Positions 6,613-12,027 of a stretch of 17,116 nt of DNA are shown here, in pieces; position 1 is the stretch's first letter, and the number at the start of each line of letters is the position of its first letter. The position numbers and the translations under genes are program-made. Source of the stretch: Rhodospirillaceae bacterium. GTDB taxonomy: Bacteria > Pseudomonadota > Alphaproteobacteria > UBA11136. Below the pieces are notes generated by a model. That model did no database searches. It had not been told where the DNA came from and saw only the letters and a list, made by a program, of their open reading frames with translations. The stretch spans positions 1-17,116 of the forward strand of contig JABJES010000169.1 of assembly GCA_018663165.1 (NCBI GenBank). The letters are read 5' to 3'.

Positions 6613-7965
6613 CTATTCGACCAGGGTTACCTTGTCGAGAAGATAAATACTGGGCACCCCGGTGCCGGCGCAACTGTTGTTGATCTCGGCATTACCGGAG
6701 AAATCAACCGTCAGGCCGACAATCTTGGTGCAATTGCCGGTGGTTGTATTGCCACCGGAAAAAACGATTGCGTTATTGGGCACATAGAGAACGCCGGTTA
6801 GCTCCATGGTCGAGCCGCCGTTAAAATTAAACGTGCTTGAAGCGCTATAAGGGGCGTCTGGATGCTGGAAAAAGAGAATGCCGGAATAGGTGCCCGAAGT
6901 CGGCGCGGCAAGGTCTATAACAGCGCCGCCGGCAATATCAACAGCACCGTAAGAACCCCCGTTTTTATTGGTCAGAATAATGGTGACGCCGGTGCCGCTG
7001 ACACTGGCGCCGCCGGCCACCGAAAAACCGCCACCGTCAATGTAATAGGTGCCCGGGTCCATGACCACGGTGAGTCCGGCGCCAATCGACAACCCGCGGC
7101 AATAGGTGCCGGGCTGCATATTGGGCGGACTGTCCGACCCGGGAGAGTAGGTGCTGTTGCCGGGACCCGAAAAGTCGCAGGTACCGATATCGGCGTCACT
7201 GACGGTGAGGTCTGAATAGGGATCGGTGGTCGCTGGCGCGCCCTCTTTGGTACAGTCGCTGCTGCTCTCGCCCGTCACGCCACCGACGGTATACAGGCAA
7301 TCGGCATTAAGGTCCCCGCCGCCACTCATATTGATTGCATTACTGGCGCTGGAATTGGACGCCACCTTGCAACCGTTCATATCGATCGTCGTTGAGCCGC
7401 TGGCATTAATAGCCTTGGCTGCCGTGCTTGACAGGGCCAACAGGCAGGCCTCGCTGCCCTCACCCAATGTTGCGGTTGCGGAGCCATTGATCGTCACCGC
7501 GCCGTCATGATACATGCTGGAAAAAAGGAGATCGCGCGGTTCAGAAAGAACCACTTGCACCGCGTTGGCGTCGCCGGTGTAGGCGCCACTCGCCGGAGGG
7601 TCGTTATAGGCAAAGGCCCCGGTCGTGTTGTCATAGTCGTTGCGCCCGGCTTCGGCTAGGGCCTGGGCCTGGGCAACGGCAGCCGAAGAACCGTTGAGGT
7701 TTTCATAGACCCCCGCCACGGCACCGGCATCGGCCGCACCCTGTAGATTACGCTTGGAGGTGTACCAGTACCCGACCTCAACCCCCATACCGATAAAGCC
7801 GACAACCACGGGCAGCATGAGGGCGAACATGATCGCTGTCACGCCGCGACGGTCGCCGGAAAGCCCACTCAGCCGGGACAGGGCACCGACAATGCGCATC
7901 GGCACACCGGGAGTGCTAAATCCATCCTTCAGCATCTTCACCCTATTTCTTCTGTCGATACGCAT
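6613..7965 (-). CDS. tadG: TadG-like pilus assembly protein
   Basis: A 450-residue protein with an N-terminal TadE/G-like segment: RRGVTAIMFALMLPVVVGFIG followed by VEVGYWYTSKRNLQGAADAGA, the usual TadG start with one membrane helix. The remaining 350 residues are periplasmic or exposed, rich in Gly, Ser, Thr and Asn, with short alternating stretches such as GTYYIDGGGFSV and VDIAGGAVIDL that look like a beta-solenoid, plus several Cys residues. Where TadE has the +5 Glu of a prepilin site, this protein has Met (GVTAIMF), so it is probably not processed and stays anchored. Two starts are possible: the ATG at 7965 with AGGGGG about 11 bases upstream, or the ATG at 7935 with AGGG 5 bases upstream. 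It is the first gene of tadG-tadE-tadE, divergent from tadD. Confidence 0.87.
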   Translation of the reverse strand: MRIDRRNRVKMLKDGFSTPGVPMRIVGALSRLSGLSGDRRGVTAIMFALMLPVVVGFIGMGVEVGYWYTSKRNLQGAADAGAVAGVYENLNGSSAAVAQAQALAEAGRNDYDNTTGAFAYNDPPASGAYTGDANAVQVVLSEPRDLLFSSMYHDGAVTINGSATATLGEGSEACLLALSSTAAKAINASGSTTIDMNGCKVASNSSASNAINMSGGGDLNADCLYTVGGVTGESSSDCTKEGAPATTDPYSDLTVSDADIGTCDFSGPGNSTYSPGSDSPPNMQPGTYCRGLSIGAGLTVVMDPGTYYIDGGGFSVAGGASVSGTGVTIILTNKNGGSYGAVDIAGGAVIDLAAPTSGTYSGILFFQHPDAPYSASSTFNFNGGSTMELTGVLYVPNNAIVFSGGNTTTGNCTKIVGLTVDFSGNAEINNSCAGTGVPSIYLLDKVTLVE

Positions 7966-8077
7966 CTATGGGGCACCCCCTGAAGGCCTCCTGCCGGGAT
8001 CAAAGCCCAGACTTGGCGAACAGATGTTAAATATTTTACTCATTTTTACAATATAATGCCCCATCTTTGCGTAAGAC

Positions 8078-8093
8078 AGTGACCGTAATCACC
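8078..8093. promoter_or_regulatory. Crp-type inverted repeat between tadG and tadD
   Basis: AGTGA-CCGTAA-TCACC contains the perfect GTGA-N6-TCAC core of Crp operators. It lies 113 bp upstream of tadG and about 165 bp upstream of tadD, in their shared control region. A Crp/Fnr-family gene lies 1.6 kb away in the same locus and is the obvious candidate binder (inference). Confidence 0.5.
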
Positions 8094-8112
8094 TTTTTAT
8101 TCATACCTCCCA

Positions 8113-8142
8113 CAGATACAAGCAGATACAGGCAGATACGAC
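8113..8142. repeat. Three phased 10-bp direct repeats upstream of tadD
   Basis: CAGATACAAG, CAGATACAGG and CAGATACGAC follow one another without a gap, each starting with CAGATAC. The 10-bp period places all copies on the same face of the helix, upstream of the predicted tadD -35 element. They resemble an array of activator monomer sites, such as those of OmpR/PhoB-type response regulators. Confidence 0.6.
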
Positions 8143-8154
8143 ATCTATAGATGT
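8141..8154. promoter_or_regulatory. Perfect 14-bp palindrome at the tadD promoter
   Basis: ACATCTATAGATGT is fully symmetric. It overlaps the end of the third direct repeat and its last base is the first base of the predicted -35 element TTGAGT. A dimeric regulator bound here would touch RNA polymerase, either as a repressor or as an activator at the -35 position. Confidence 0.5.
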
Positions 8155-8182
8155 TGAGTGAAAATTGCGGGATTGCTAGTCT
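8154..8182 (+). promoter_or_regulatory. Predicted promoter of the tadD operon
   Basis: TTGAGT (8154-8159) and TAGTCT (8177-8182) are 17 bases apart. The -10 match is modest, as expected for an activated promoter. The predicted leader to the ATG at 8259 is about 70 bases. Consensus prediction only. Confidence 0.35.
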
Positions 8183-8258
8183 CCGCCTTAAGACATGCGG
8201 GAAATGCGAACCGGCCGGGCCTTTATCAGAGGCCAGAGCACAAGGAAACCATGACGTT

Positions 8259-9032
8259 ATGACATCATCGCAAAAATACCCTGTCATCCTTGCTGGCATT
8301 TTTGCCGCTTGCATCCTTCTCTCCGGCTGCGAAACAACCCAGGTCGAGACAGATGCGAAGGTCGACAGCACGCTGGCCAAAATTGCCGAGGATTCAGAGG
8401 CCGCCGGTGATTACGAGGCGGCGGTGAGCTTTTACCAACGCGCCCTGAAGCGCAATCCCGATGATTTGACGATGCGGCTGGCTCTTTCGAGAAACCTGCG
8501 CCATCTCGGCGAAGCCGATGAAGCGGGAAAAGTGCTCTCCCCCGAAAAAGATCGCTATGGGGAGAATGCAATTTTTCTGCTTGAGTTTGGCAAGGTAGAG
8601 CTGGCGACAGGGAACGCCAAAAGCGCTGTTGTCATCCTTAAAAAGGCGACAGAAAAAATGCCCGACAATTGGCAGGCCCTGACCACCTTGGGTATCGCCT
8701 ATGATATGCAGGAAATGTATTGGCGCTCGGCGGATATCTATCAAGCGGCCTTAATGCTCTCTCCGAACAATCCCGCCATCCTCAATAATTTCGGCATGTC
8801 CCAGGCCCAGGCGGGCCAACTCGATGATGCCATCGCCACCTTGAAAAAAGCCCTGGCGGAATCCTATGGCAACACCCAGATCCGCCAGAATCTCGCCCTG
8901 CTCTACGGCATTAAGGGGGATAATACCAAGGCCGAAGGCTTGGCCAGAAAAGATTTGGGTGCCCTGGAGATAAAAAACAACATGGCCTATTACAAGACGT
9001 TTCGAAAGCGTAACATTCCAGACCAGCAGTAG
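8259..9032 (+). CDS. tadD: TadD-type TPR lipoprotein
   Basis: A 257-residue lipoprotein: MTSSQKYPVILAGIFAACIL is a signal peptide ending in the lipobox LSGC, with the lipidated Cys at 24. Tetratricopeptide repeats follow, for example DYEAAVSFYQRALKRNPDD, NWQALTTLGIAYDMQEMYWR, NPAILNNFGMSQAQAGQLDD and NTQIRQNLALLYGIKGDNTK. TadD proteins are outer-membrane-associated and help the Tad secretin assemble. The frame is open to 8151, but the ATG at 8259 gives the clean lipoprotein signal. It is preceded by a 4-codon reading frame (8251-8262, ATG-ACG-TTA-TGA) whose stop overlaps the start; AGGA lies 4 bases before that leader ATG and 12 before the tadD ATG. It heads the plus-strand half of the locus. 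Confidence 0.9.
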   Translation: MTSSQKYPVILAGIFAACILLSGCETTQVETDAKVDSTLAKIAEDSEAAGDYEAAVSFYQRALKRNPDDLTMRLALSRNLRHLGEADEAGKVLSPEKDRYGENAIFLLEFGKVELATGNAKSAVVILKKATEKMPDNWQALTTLGIAYDMQEMYWRSADIYQAALMLSPNNPAILNNFGMSQAQAGQLDDAIATLKKALAESYGNTQIRQNLALLYGIKGDNTKAEGLARKDLGALEIKNNMAYYKTFRKRNIPDQQ

Positions 9033-9038
9033 AGTCCA

Positions 9039-9066
9039 GGGCTTTACATTGATCAGGGGAAAGCCC
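9039..9066. other. Hairpin between tadD and the PilZ gene
   Basis: GGGCTTT (9039-9045) and AAAGCCC (9060-9066) are complementary around a 14-base loop, in the 91-base gap after tadD. There is no T run, so it is not an intrinsic terminator. It could protect or process the mRNA between the two genes. Low certainty. Confidence 0.3.
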
Positions 9067-9123
9067 AACATTAGACCAATTAAATGACGGCCCGCACTGG
9101 CGGTGCTGATAAGGAAGATTGTT

Positions 9124-9507
9124 ATGACGAAAGACACGGCCAAAAAAGGTGGGGCCGAAAAAGGTGAACAGCAAGAAGACCTGTCCCAGCGGGAACACAC
9201 CCGCTTCCGCACTGTCTATTCCGGAAGCGTGCGCCAGAAGGGCAAGGCTCAGGACTGTGTCATCAAGGATTTGTCCGCCAACGGTGCCAAAATCAAGAAT
9301 GCCATGCATCTGATCGACAGCGAGGACCTTTTACTCGTCATCAACCGGCTCGGTCCCTATAAGGGCCTGCGCGCGAAAGTTCAATGGCGCTCAGCCGACC
9401 GGCTTGGCATCAGCTTTCTTGACCCGGCAGATCAGGTTCAGGCAACCCTGGCCGAACTTTTTCCCAACCGCTGGGCGATGGCCGAAAAGAAAACTGGCGA
9501 CAAATAG
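9124..9507 (+). CDS. PilZ domain protein (predicted c-di-GMP binding)
   Basis: A 127-residue soluble protein with a charged N-terminal tail (KKGGAEKGEQQEDL) and one PilZ domain. Both c-di-GMP-binding motifs are present: R-x-x-x-R in REHTRFR (R23, R27) and D-x-S-x-x-G in DLSANG (D49-G54). The strands VQWRSADRLGISFLDP close the barrel as usual. The ATG at 9124 is chosen over 9103 because AAGGAAG stands 7 bases upstream. The gene sits between tadD and the Crp/Fnr gene, so it may tie the Tad pilus to the second messenger; binding is predicted from motifs, the pilus link is inferred from position. Confidence 0.9.
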   Translation: MTKDTAKKGGAEKGEQQEDLSQREHTRFRTVYSGSVRQKGKAQDCVIKDLSANGAKIKNAMHLIDSEDLLLVINRLGPYKGLRAKVQWRSADRLGISFLDPADQVQATLAELFPNRWAMAEKKTGDK

Positions 9508-9575
9508 CCTTGGAAAACCAGCCTCATTCGCTGGAAACTCACGAGAATTTTACCCCATAATCATCAGAATAATGC

Positions 9576-9596
9576 ATCGCAGGCGACTTTTGCGAT
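9576..9596. promoter_or_regulatory. Inverted repeat over the predicted promoter of the Crp/Fnr gene
   Basis: ATCGCA (9576-9581) and TGCGAT (9591-9596) flank 9 bases. The right arm overlaps the predicted -35 element TTGCGA. It could be an operator, perhaps autoregulatory, although it does not match the GTGA-N6-TCAC sites elsewhere in the locus. Confidence 0.35.
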
Positions 9597-9617
9597 ATAG
9601 TGAGTGCTTAAGATTAT
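9590..9617 (+). promoter_or_regulatory. Predicted promoter of the Crp/Fnr gene
   Basis: TTGCGA (9590-9595) and GATTAT (9612-9617) are 16 bases apart, each matching four of six consensus positions. The predicted leader to the TTG start is about 38 bases. The 154-base gap from 9508 to 9661 holds no gene. Confidence 0.35.
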
Positions 9618-9661
9618 GGAAACGAATTTAGCCATTTTCTGACAAGCTGGAGCATCGACAC

Positions 9662-10366
9662 TTGTCAAACAACGATCTGCCCGAGGGCTTCACAAAAGAC
9701 CTGACCGGAATTGAAATTCTGGCCGAAGCATCGCTGGAAAAACTCCGCGAGCTTGAAGACTCCTGCACCTGGCACACTTATCAGGCCGGAGAAACCATCA
9801 TCGACCGGGACGACGAATCCTCAGACATCTTTTTCATCGTCACGGGCAAGGTAAAGGTTCTCGATCACATGGCCAATGACCAGGAAATCGCCCTGGCTGA
9901 AATTGGCCCTGGCCGCAGTTTTGGTGAGCTTTCGGCCATGGATGCCAACAAGCGCTCGGCCCGGGTGACGGCGCTGGAAAAAACAACTCTGGCCGCTCTC
10001 AGCCGCAAGAAGTTCCGTAAATTAATTCTGGATTGCCCGGAAATTGGCCTGATGCTGCTCAAGCGTTTTGCCACCGTCATCCGCAATCTGAATTCCCGCG
10101 TTACCGCCCTTAGTGCGCTCACCCCGCATCAGCGGGTTTATTATGAACTCTTACGCATGTCCGAGCCCAACCCGGAAGGCAACGGCACCTGGGTCATCCA
10201 GCATGTACCCAAACACGAAGAGATCGCCAGTTGGAGCGGCACCGAAAGCACCGACGTCGCCTCGGCCATCGGCCACCTTGCTCGCGAAGGTGTCGTTGGC
10301 AGAAAAAACAAGTCCCTCATCATCAAGGACCATGCCAGGCTACAAATGCTGGTAAATCTTTCTTAA
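9662..10366 (+). CDS. Crp/Fnr-family transcriptional regulator
   Basis: A 234-residue regulator. Residues 15-125 form a cyclic-nucleotide-binding domain with the phosphate-binding cassette FGELSAMDANKRSARV, which keeps the Glu (89) and the Arg-Ser (98-99) used by true Crp proteins to bind cAMP. A dimerisation helix follows (about 125-150), then a Crp-type winged helix (VPKHEEIASWSGTESTDVASAIGHLAREGVV, about 182-212). There is no N-terminal cysteine cluster, so it is not an Fnr-type oxygen sensor. The start is TTG at 9662 with GGAG 9 bases upstream; no ATG is available near it. It lies between the PilZ gene and flp, and Crp-type operator sequences flank it at a distance, so I infer that it regulates this pilus locus. 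Confidence 0.92.
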   Translation: MSNNDLPEGFTKDLTGIEILAEASLEKLRELEDSCTWHTYQAGETIIDRDDESSDIFFIVTGKVKVLDHMANDQEIALAEIGPGRSFGELSAMDANKRSARVTALEKTTLAALSRKKFRKLILDCPEIGLMLLKRFATVIRNLNSRVTALSALTPHQRVYYELLRMSEPNPEGNGTWVIQHVPKHEEIASWSGTESTDVASAIGHLAREGVVGRKNKSLIIKDHARLQMLVNLS

Positions 10367-10377
10367 GTATCGGTTAA
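10363..10377. promoter_or_regulatory. CtrA-type box (TTAA-N7-TTAA)
   Basis: TTAAGTATCGGTTAA is a perfect match to the CtrA consensus of alphaproteobacteria. The first TTAA overlaps the stop codon of the Crp/Fnr gene, and the site is about 270 bp upstream of the Flp pilin start. In Caulobacter the pilin gene pilA is a CtrA target. It is the only full match I found in the window. Confidence 0.5.
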
Positions 10378-10449
10378 CGTTTCCTAAGACCTAGACCTGG
10401 CAGAAACAGCTAAAAGCCCTATAATTACAATAAAAAATCTCACATTTTT

Positions 10450-10472
10450 AAATTGCATTAGGCCTGCAATTT
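10450..10472. promoter_or_regulatory. Inverted repeat with 8-bp arms upstream of flp
   Basis: AAATTGCA (10450-10457) and TGCAATTT (10465-10472) are perfect complements around TTAGGCC. It is the first of three inverted repeats packed into 10450-10511 in the 282-bp control region of flp. Confidence 0.45.
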
Positions 10473-10478
10473 GATTTT

Positions 10479-10491
10479 CGTTGATTCAACG
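10479..10491. promoter_or_regulatory. Inverted repeat CGTTGA-T-TCAACG upstream of flp
   Basis: Six-base perfect arms flank a single T. It is centred 24 bp after the centre of the previous repeat and 18-19 bp before the centre of the Crp-type site. The sequence is not a full Fnr box (TTGAT-N4-ATCAA). Confidence 0.4.
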
Positions 10492-10495
10492 CCAT

Positions 10496-10511
10496 TGTGA
10501 CATTCATCACT
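10496..10511. promoter_or_regulatory. Crp-type operator upstream of flp
   Basis: TGTGA-CATTCA-TCACT matches nine of the ten conserved bases of the TGTGA-N6-TCACA consensus. It is centred at 10503.5. If TATACC at 10533-10538 serves as a -10 element, the site is near -41.5, the class II activator position. The adjacent Crp/Fnr gene supplies a likely binder. Confidence 0.6.
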
Positions 10512-10527
10512 TTCTTTCTCTTATCCA

Positions 10528-10572
10528 TATATTATACCGTGTCTTGACTTGCCATCTTAGTTCAGGCAGGAT
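10528..10572 (+). promoter_or_regulatory. Candidate flp promoter elements
   Basis: Two alternatives are visible. First, the AT-rich run 10528-10538 (overlapping TATATT, TATTAT and TATACC) lies at the right distance after the Crp-type site for an activator-dependent promoter without a -35 element. Second, TTGACT (10544-10549) and CAGGAT (10567-10572) are 17 bases apart. Sequence alone does not decide between them. Confidence 0.35.
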
Positions 10573-10648
10573 CAACCGTCGCTCTTAGGAAGTCTCGGAC
10601 GAGTTAAGCTTCCGGGGCAAAGCGCAAATAGTCATGGAGTGTAGGCAA

Positions 10649-10822
10649 ATGATGTCTCAGTTTAAACGTTTCTCTTCCGGCCTTTGGCAGGACACCTCTG
10701 GTGCCACCGCCATCGAATACGGCCTTATCGCCGCCGGTATCGCTGTTGCTATTATTGCGGCTATCGCCCTTGTTGGCGGCGGTCTGCAGAATACGTTCAA
10801 CAACGTTGCGAACCAACTCTAG
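10649..10822 (+). CDS. flp: Flp-family major pilin
   Basis: A 57-residue type IVb prepilin, the main subunit of the Tad fibre. The leader ends in TSG and the mature protein begins ATAIEYGLIAAG, with the invariant Glu-Tyr at +5 and +6. A hydrophobic helix follows (IAVAIIAAIALVGGG) and a short polar end (LQNTFNNVANQL). CpaA/TadV cuts after Gly18. GGAG at 10636-10639 is 9 bases before the ATG at 10649; the ATG at 10652 is equally possible, and the one at 10634 has no ribosome site. It stands as a single unit between a large control region and a terminator, as expected for a highly expressed pilin. Confidence 0.96.
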   Translation: MMSQFKRFSSGLWQDTSGATAIEYGLIAAGIAVAIIAAIALVGGGLQNTFNNVANQL

Positions 10823-10905
10823 TTCTTTTTTTGCTGTCCTTCCCCGGATTCTGGCCGATTTGCCGGAATTTTCCTGGCGAAGGAAATAACAGCGAGAAAT
10901 ACAGG

Positions 10906-10941
10906 CAGCCACCAGTGACATTTGTTGCTGGTGGCTGTTTT
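10906..10941 (+). terminator. Intrinsic terminator after flp
   Basis: CAGCCACCAG (10906-10915) pairs perfectly with CTGGTGGCTG (10928-10937) around 12 bases, followed by TTTTGTTT. It lies 83 bases after the flp stop and separates the abundant pilin transcript from the downstream genes, perhaps with partial read-through. Confidence 0.85.
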
Positions 10942-11000
10942 GTTTCAACATTCCTGATTAAGCTATGGGCCTTACGGCACGGCGAACAAGGAGCGGCGCG

Positions 11001-11357
11001 ATGATTAAGGTTTATCGCGGCCACCGGATCAATAACCGTTGCAACGTAACCGCCAATGGGGAAGAGATAGACCCTAGGACAGACCTGTTGAACCTCTCAT
11101 CTTCAGGTTTTGAATGGGGCTATGATGGAGGCGGCCCCGGCCAGTTGGCCCTGGCGATTTTGGCTGATTTTTACAATGACGATTCCATGGCCCTGACCCA
11201 TTATAAAACCTTTCGCAATGAAGTTATTGCCAACTTGCGCAGCGACGAGTGGATGATCGATCACACGACAATCAAAAAAGCCATGTCCCAGGACGGCGTC
11301 ATAAATGTGCCGATGACACTCGATGAGTTGATTAAAAAATTACGTGGAAATGCCTAG
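11001..11357 (+). CDS. DUF6166-type protein of unknown function
   Basis: A 118-residue soluble protein with the pattern I associate with DUF6166: MIKVYRGHRI at the start, LNLSSSGFEWGYDGGGPGQLALAILAD in the middle, then HYKTFRNEVIANL. No signal peptide, membrane helix or catalytic motif is seen. The ATG at 11001 is chosen over 10965 because AAGGAG stands 7 bases upstream. The gene lies between flp and the prepilin peptidase gene. Its function is unknown, and its place in a pilus locus may be incidental. Confidence 0.82.
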   Translation: MIKVYRGHRINNRCNVTANGEEIDPRTDLLNLSSSGFEWGYDGGGPGQLALAILADFYNDDSMALTHYKTFRNEVIANLRSDEWMIDHTTIKKAMSQDGVINVPMTLDELIKKLRGNA

Positions 11358-11364
11358 GTTTTTT

Positions 11365-11484
11365 ATGCCCCGTGCCGATCTCATACTATTCACATTTCAC
11401 GCCTCTGATCGTCTGCGCTCTGATCGTCTGCGCTCTGGTCATCTGCGCGTATCGGACAAAACCGGGTTTCGACAGGGGCGATAA
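11365..11484 (+). CDS. Possible 39-residue leader reading frame before cpaA
   Basis: ATG at 11365 to TAA at 11482-11484, with TAGG 6 bases before the ATG. The product is basic and contains a short repeat (SDRLRSDRLRSGHLR) from the 15-bp DNA repeat. It is in the same frame as cpaA and its stop is directly followed by the codons for the first cpaA membrane helix. It may be a leader that hands ribosomes on to cpaA, or chance. Low certainty. Confidence 0.25.
   Translation: MPRADLILFTFHASDRLRSDRLRSGHLRVSDKTGFRQGR
11403..11447. repeat. Three tandem 15-bp repeats upstream of cpaA
   Basis: CTCTGATCGTCTGCG occurs twice exactly (11403-11417, 11418-11432) and once more with two changes (11433-11447). 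It lies in the 187-base gap between the DUF6166 gene and the first usual cpaA start codon. It could be a binding array or a slippage product. Confidence 0.75.
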
Positions 11485-11544
11485 ATCATCGAATATTTTT
11501 TCACCCTGCTCCACCTTGGCATTCTCGCCGCCTTTCCTCTTCTC

Positions 11545-12027
11545 ATGGCATGGGGAATGGTCAGCGATATCCGCACTCTCAATATACCCAATGTCATCCC
11601 GGTTATCCTTTTTGTGCTGTTTCTGCCCGCCAGCCTGATGGCGGGATGGAGCTTTGGCGACATCGCCCTACAATACGGGGCTGGCCTGGCGCTTCTTGTC
11701 CCGCTGATCTTTCTTTATGCAGGCGGCTATATCGGCGGCGGCGATTTAAAATTACTCGTCGCCACTGCCGTCTGGATTGGATGGCAGGCCATGGCGACCT
11801 ATCTTATAACTGCGGCTCTGATCGGCGGCGGCCTGGCCTTGATCGTTTTGAGTTTGCGTAAAATGCCAGAGCTGCCATATCTCCGCCGCCTGCCCTGGCT
11901 TCGCCCCTCAACCGGCCCGGCGGAAGGAATTCCTTACGGGGTCGCCATCGCGGTCGCAGCGATTATTCTCTTTCCCCGCCTGGATATTGCTCTAGCAGGA
12001 GAAGCCGCCCTTGCCCGCCTCTTCTAA
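11545..12027 (+). CDS. cpaA: Tad prepilin peptidase
   Basis: An inner-membrane aspartic peptidase that cuts the leaders of Flp and the TadE pseudopilins (A24 family, also called TadV). Both catalytic aspartates are visible: D8 in VSDIRTLNIPN and D67 in GGYIGGGDLKL. Several membrane helices follow. From the ATG at 11545 the protein has 160 residues but lacks the first helix. The same frame is open back to 11485 and encodes IIEYFFTLLHLGILAAFPLL, just the helix expected before the first aspartate, yet no ATG, GTG or TTG precedes it; an AGGGG ribosome-site-like sequence lies at 11474-11478. The true start is probably non-standard. The 3' end overlaps the next gene by 17 bases. Confidence 0.88.
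   Translation: MAWGMVSDIRTLNIPNVIPVILFVLFLPASLMAGWSFGDIALQYGAGLALLVPLIFLYAGGYIGGGDLKLLVATAVWIGWQAMATYLITAALIGGGLALIVLSLRKMPELPYLRRLPWLRPSTGPAEGIPYGVAIAVAAIILFPRLDIALAGEAALARLF

Noticed and set aside
8025..8040. Second CtrA box at TTAAATATTTTACT
   Set aside because: The second half is ACTC instead of TTAA; only one half-site is present.
9518..9534. CCAGC-N7-GCTGG hairpin after the PilZ gene
   Set aside because: The stem is 5 bp and no T tract follows, so terminator function cannot be supported.
10471..10491. Fnr box near TTGATTTTCGTTGATTCAAC
   Set aside because: It does not fit TTGAT-N4-ATCAA; the symmetric unit is CGTTGA-T-TCAACG instead.
11403..11447. CRISPR-like array
   Set aside because: The 15-bp units are contiguous without spacers and no cas gene is near, so this is a simple tandem repeat.
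11372..11638. Plus-strand frame with hydrophobic start (VCALIVCALVICA)
   Set aside because: The hydrophobic stretch comes from the 15-bp DNA repeat, and the frame then overlaps cpaA in another phase. It is not a convincing gene.
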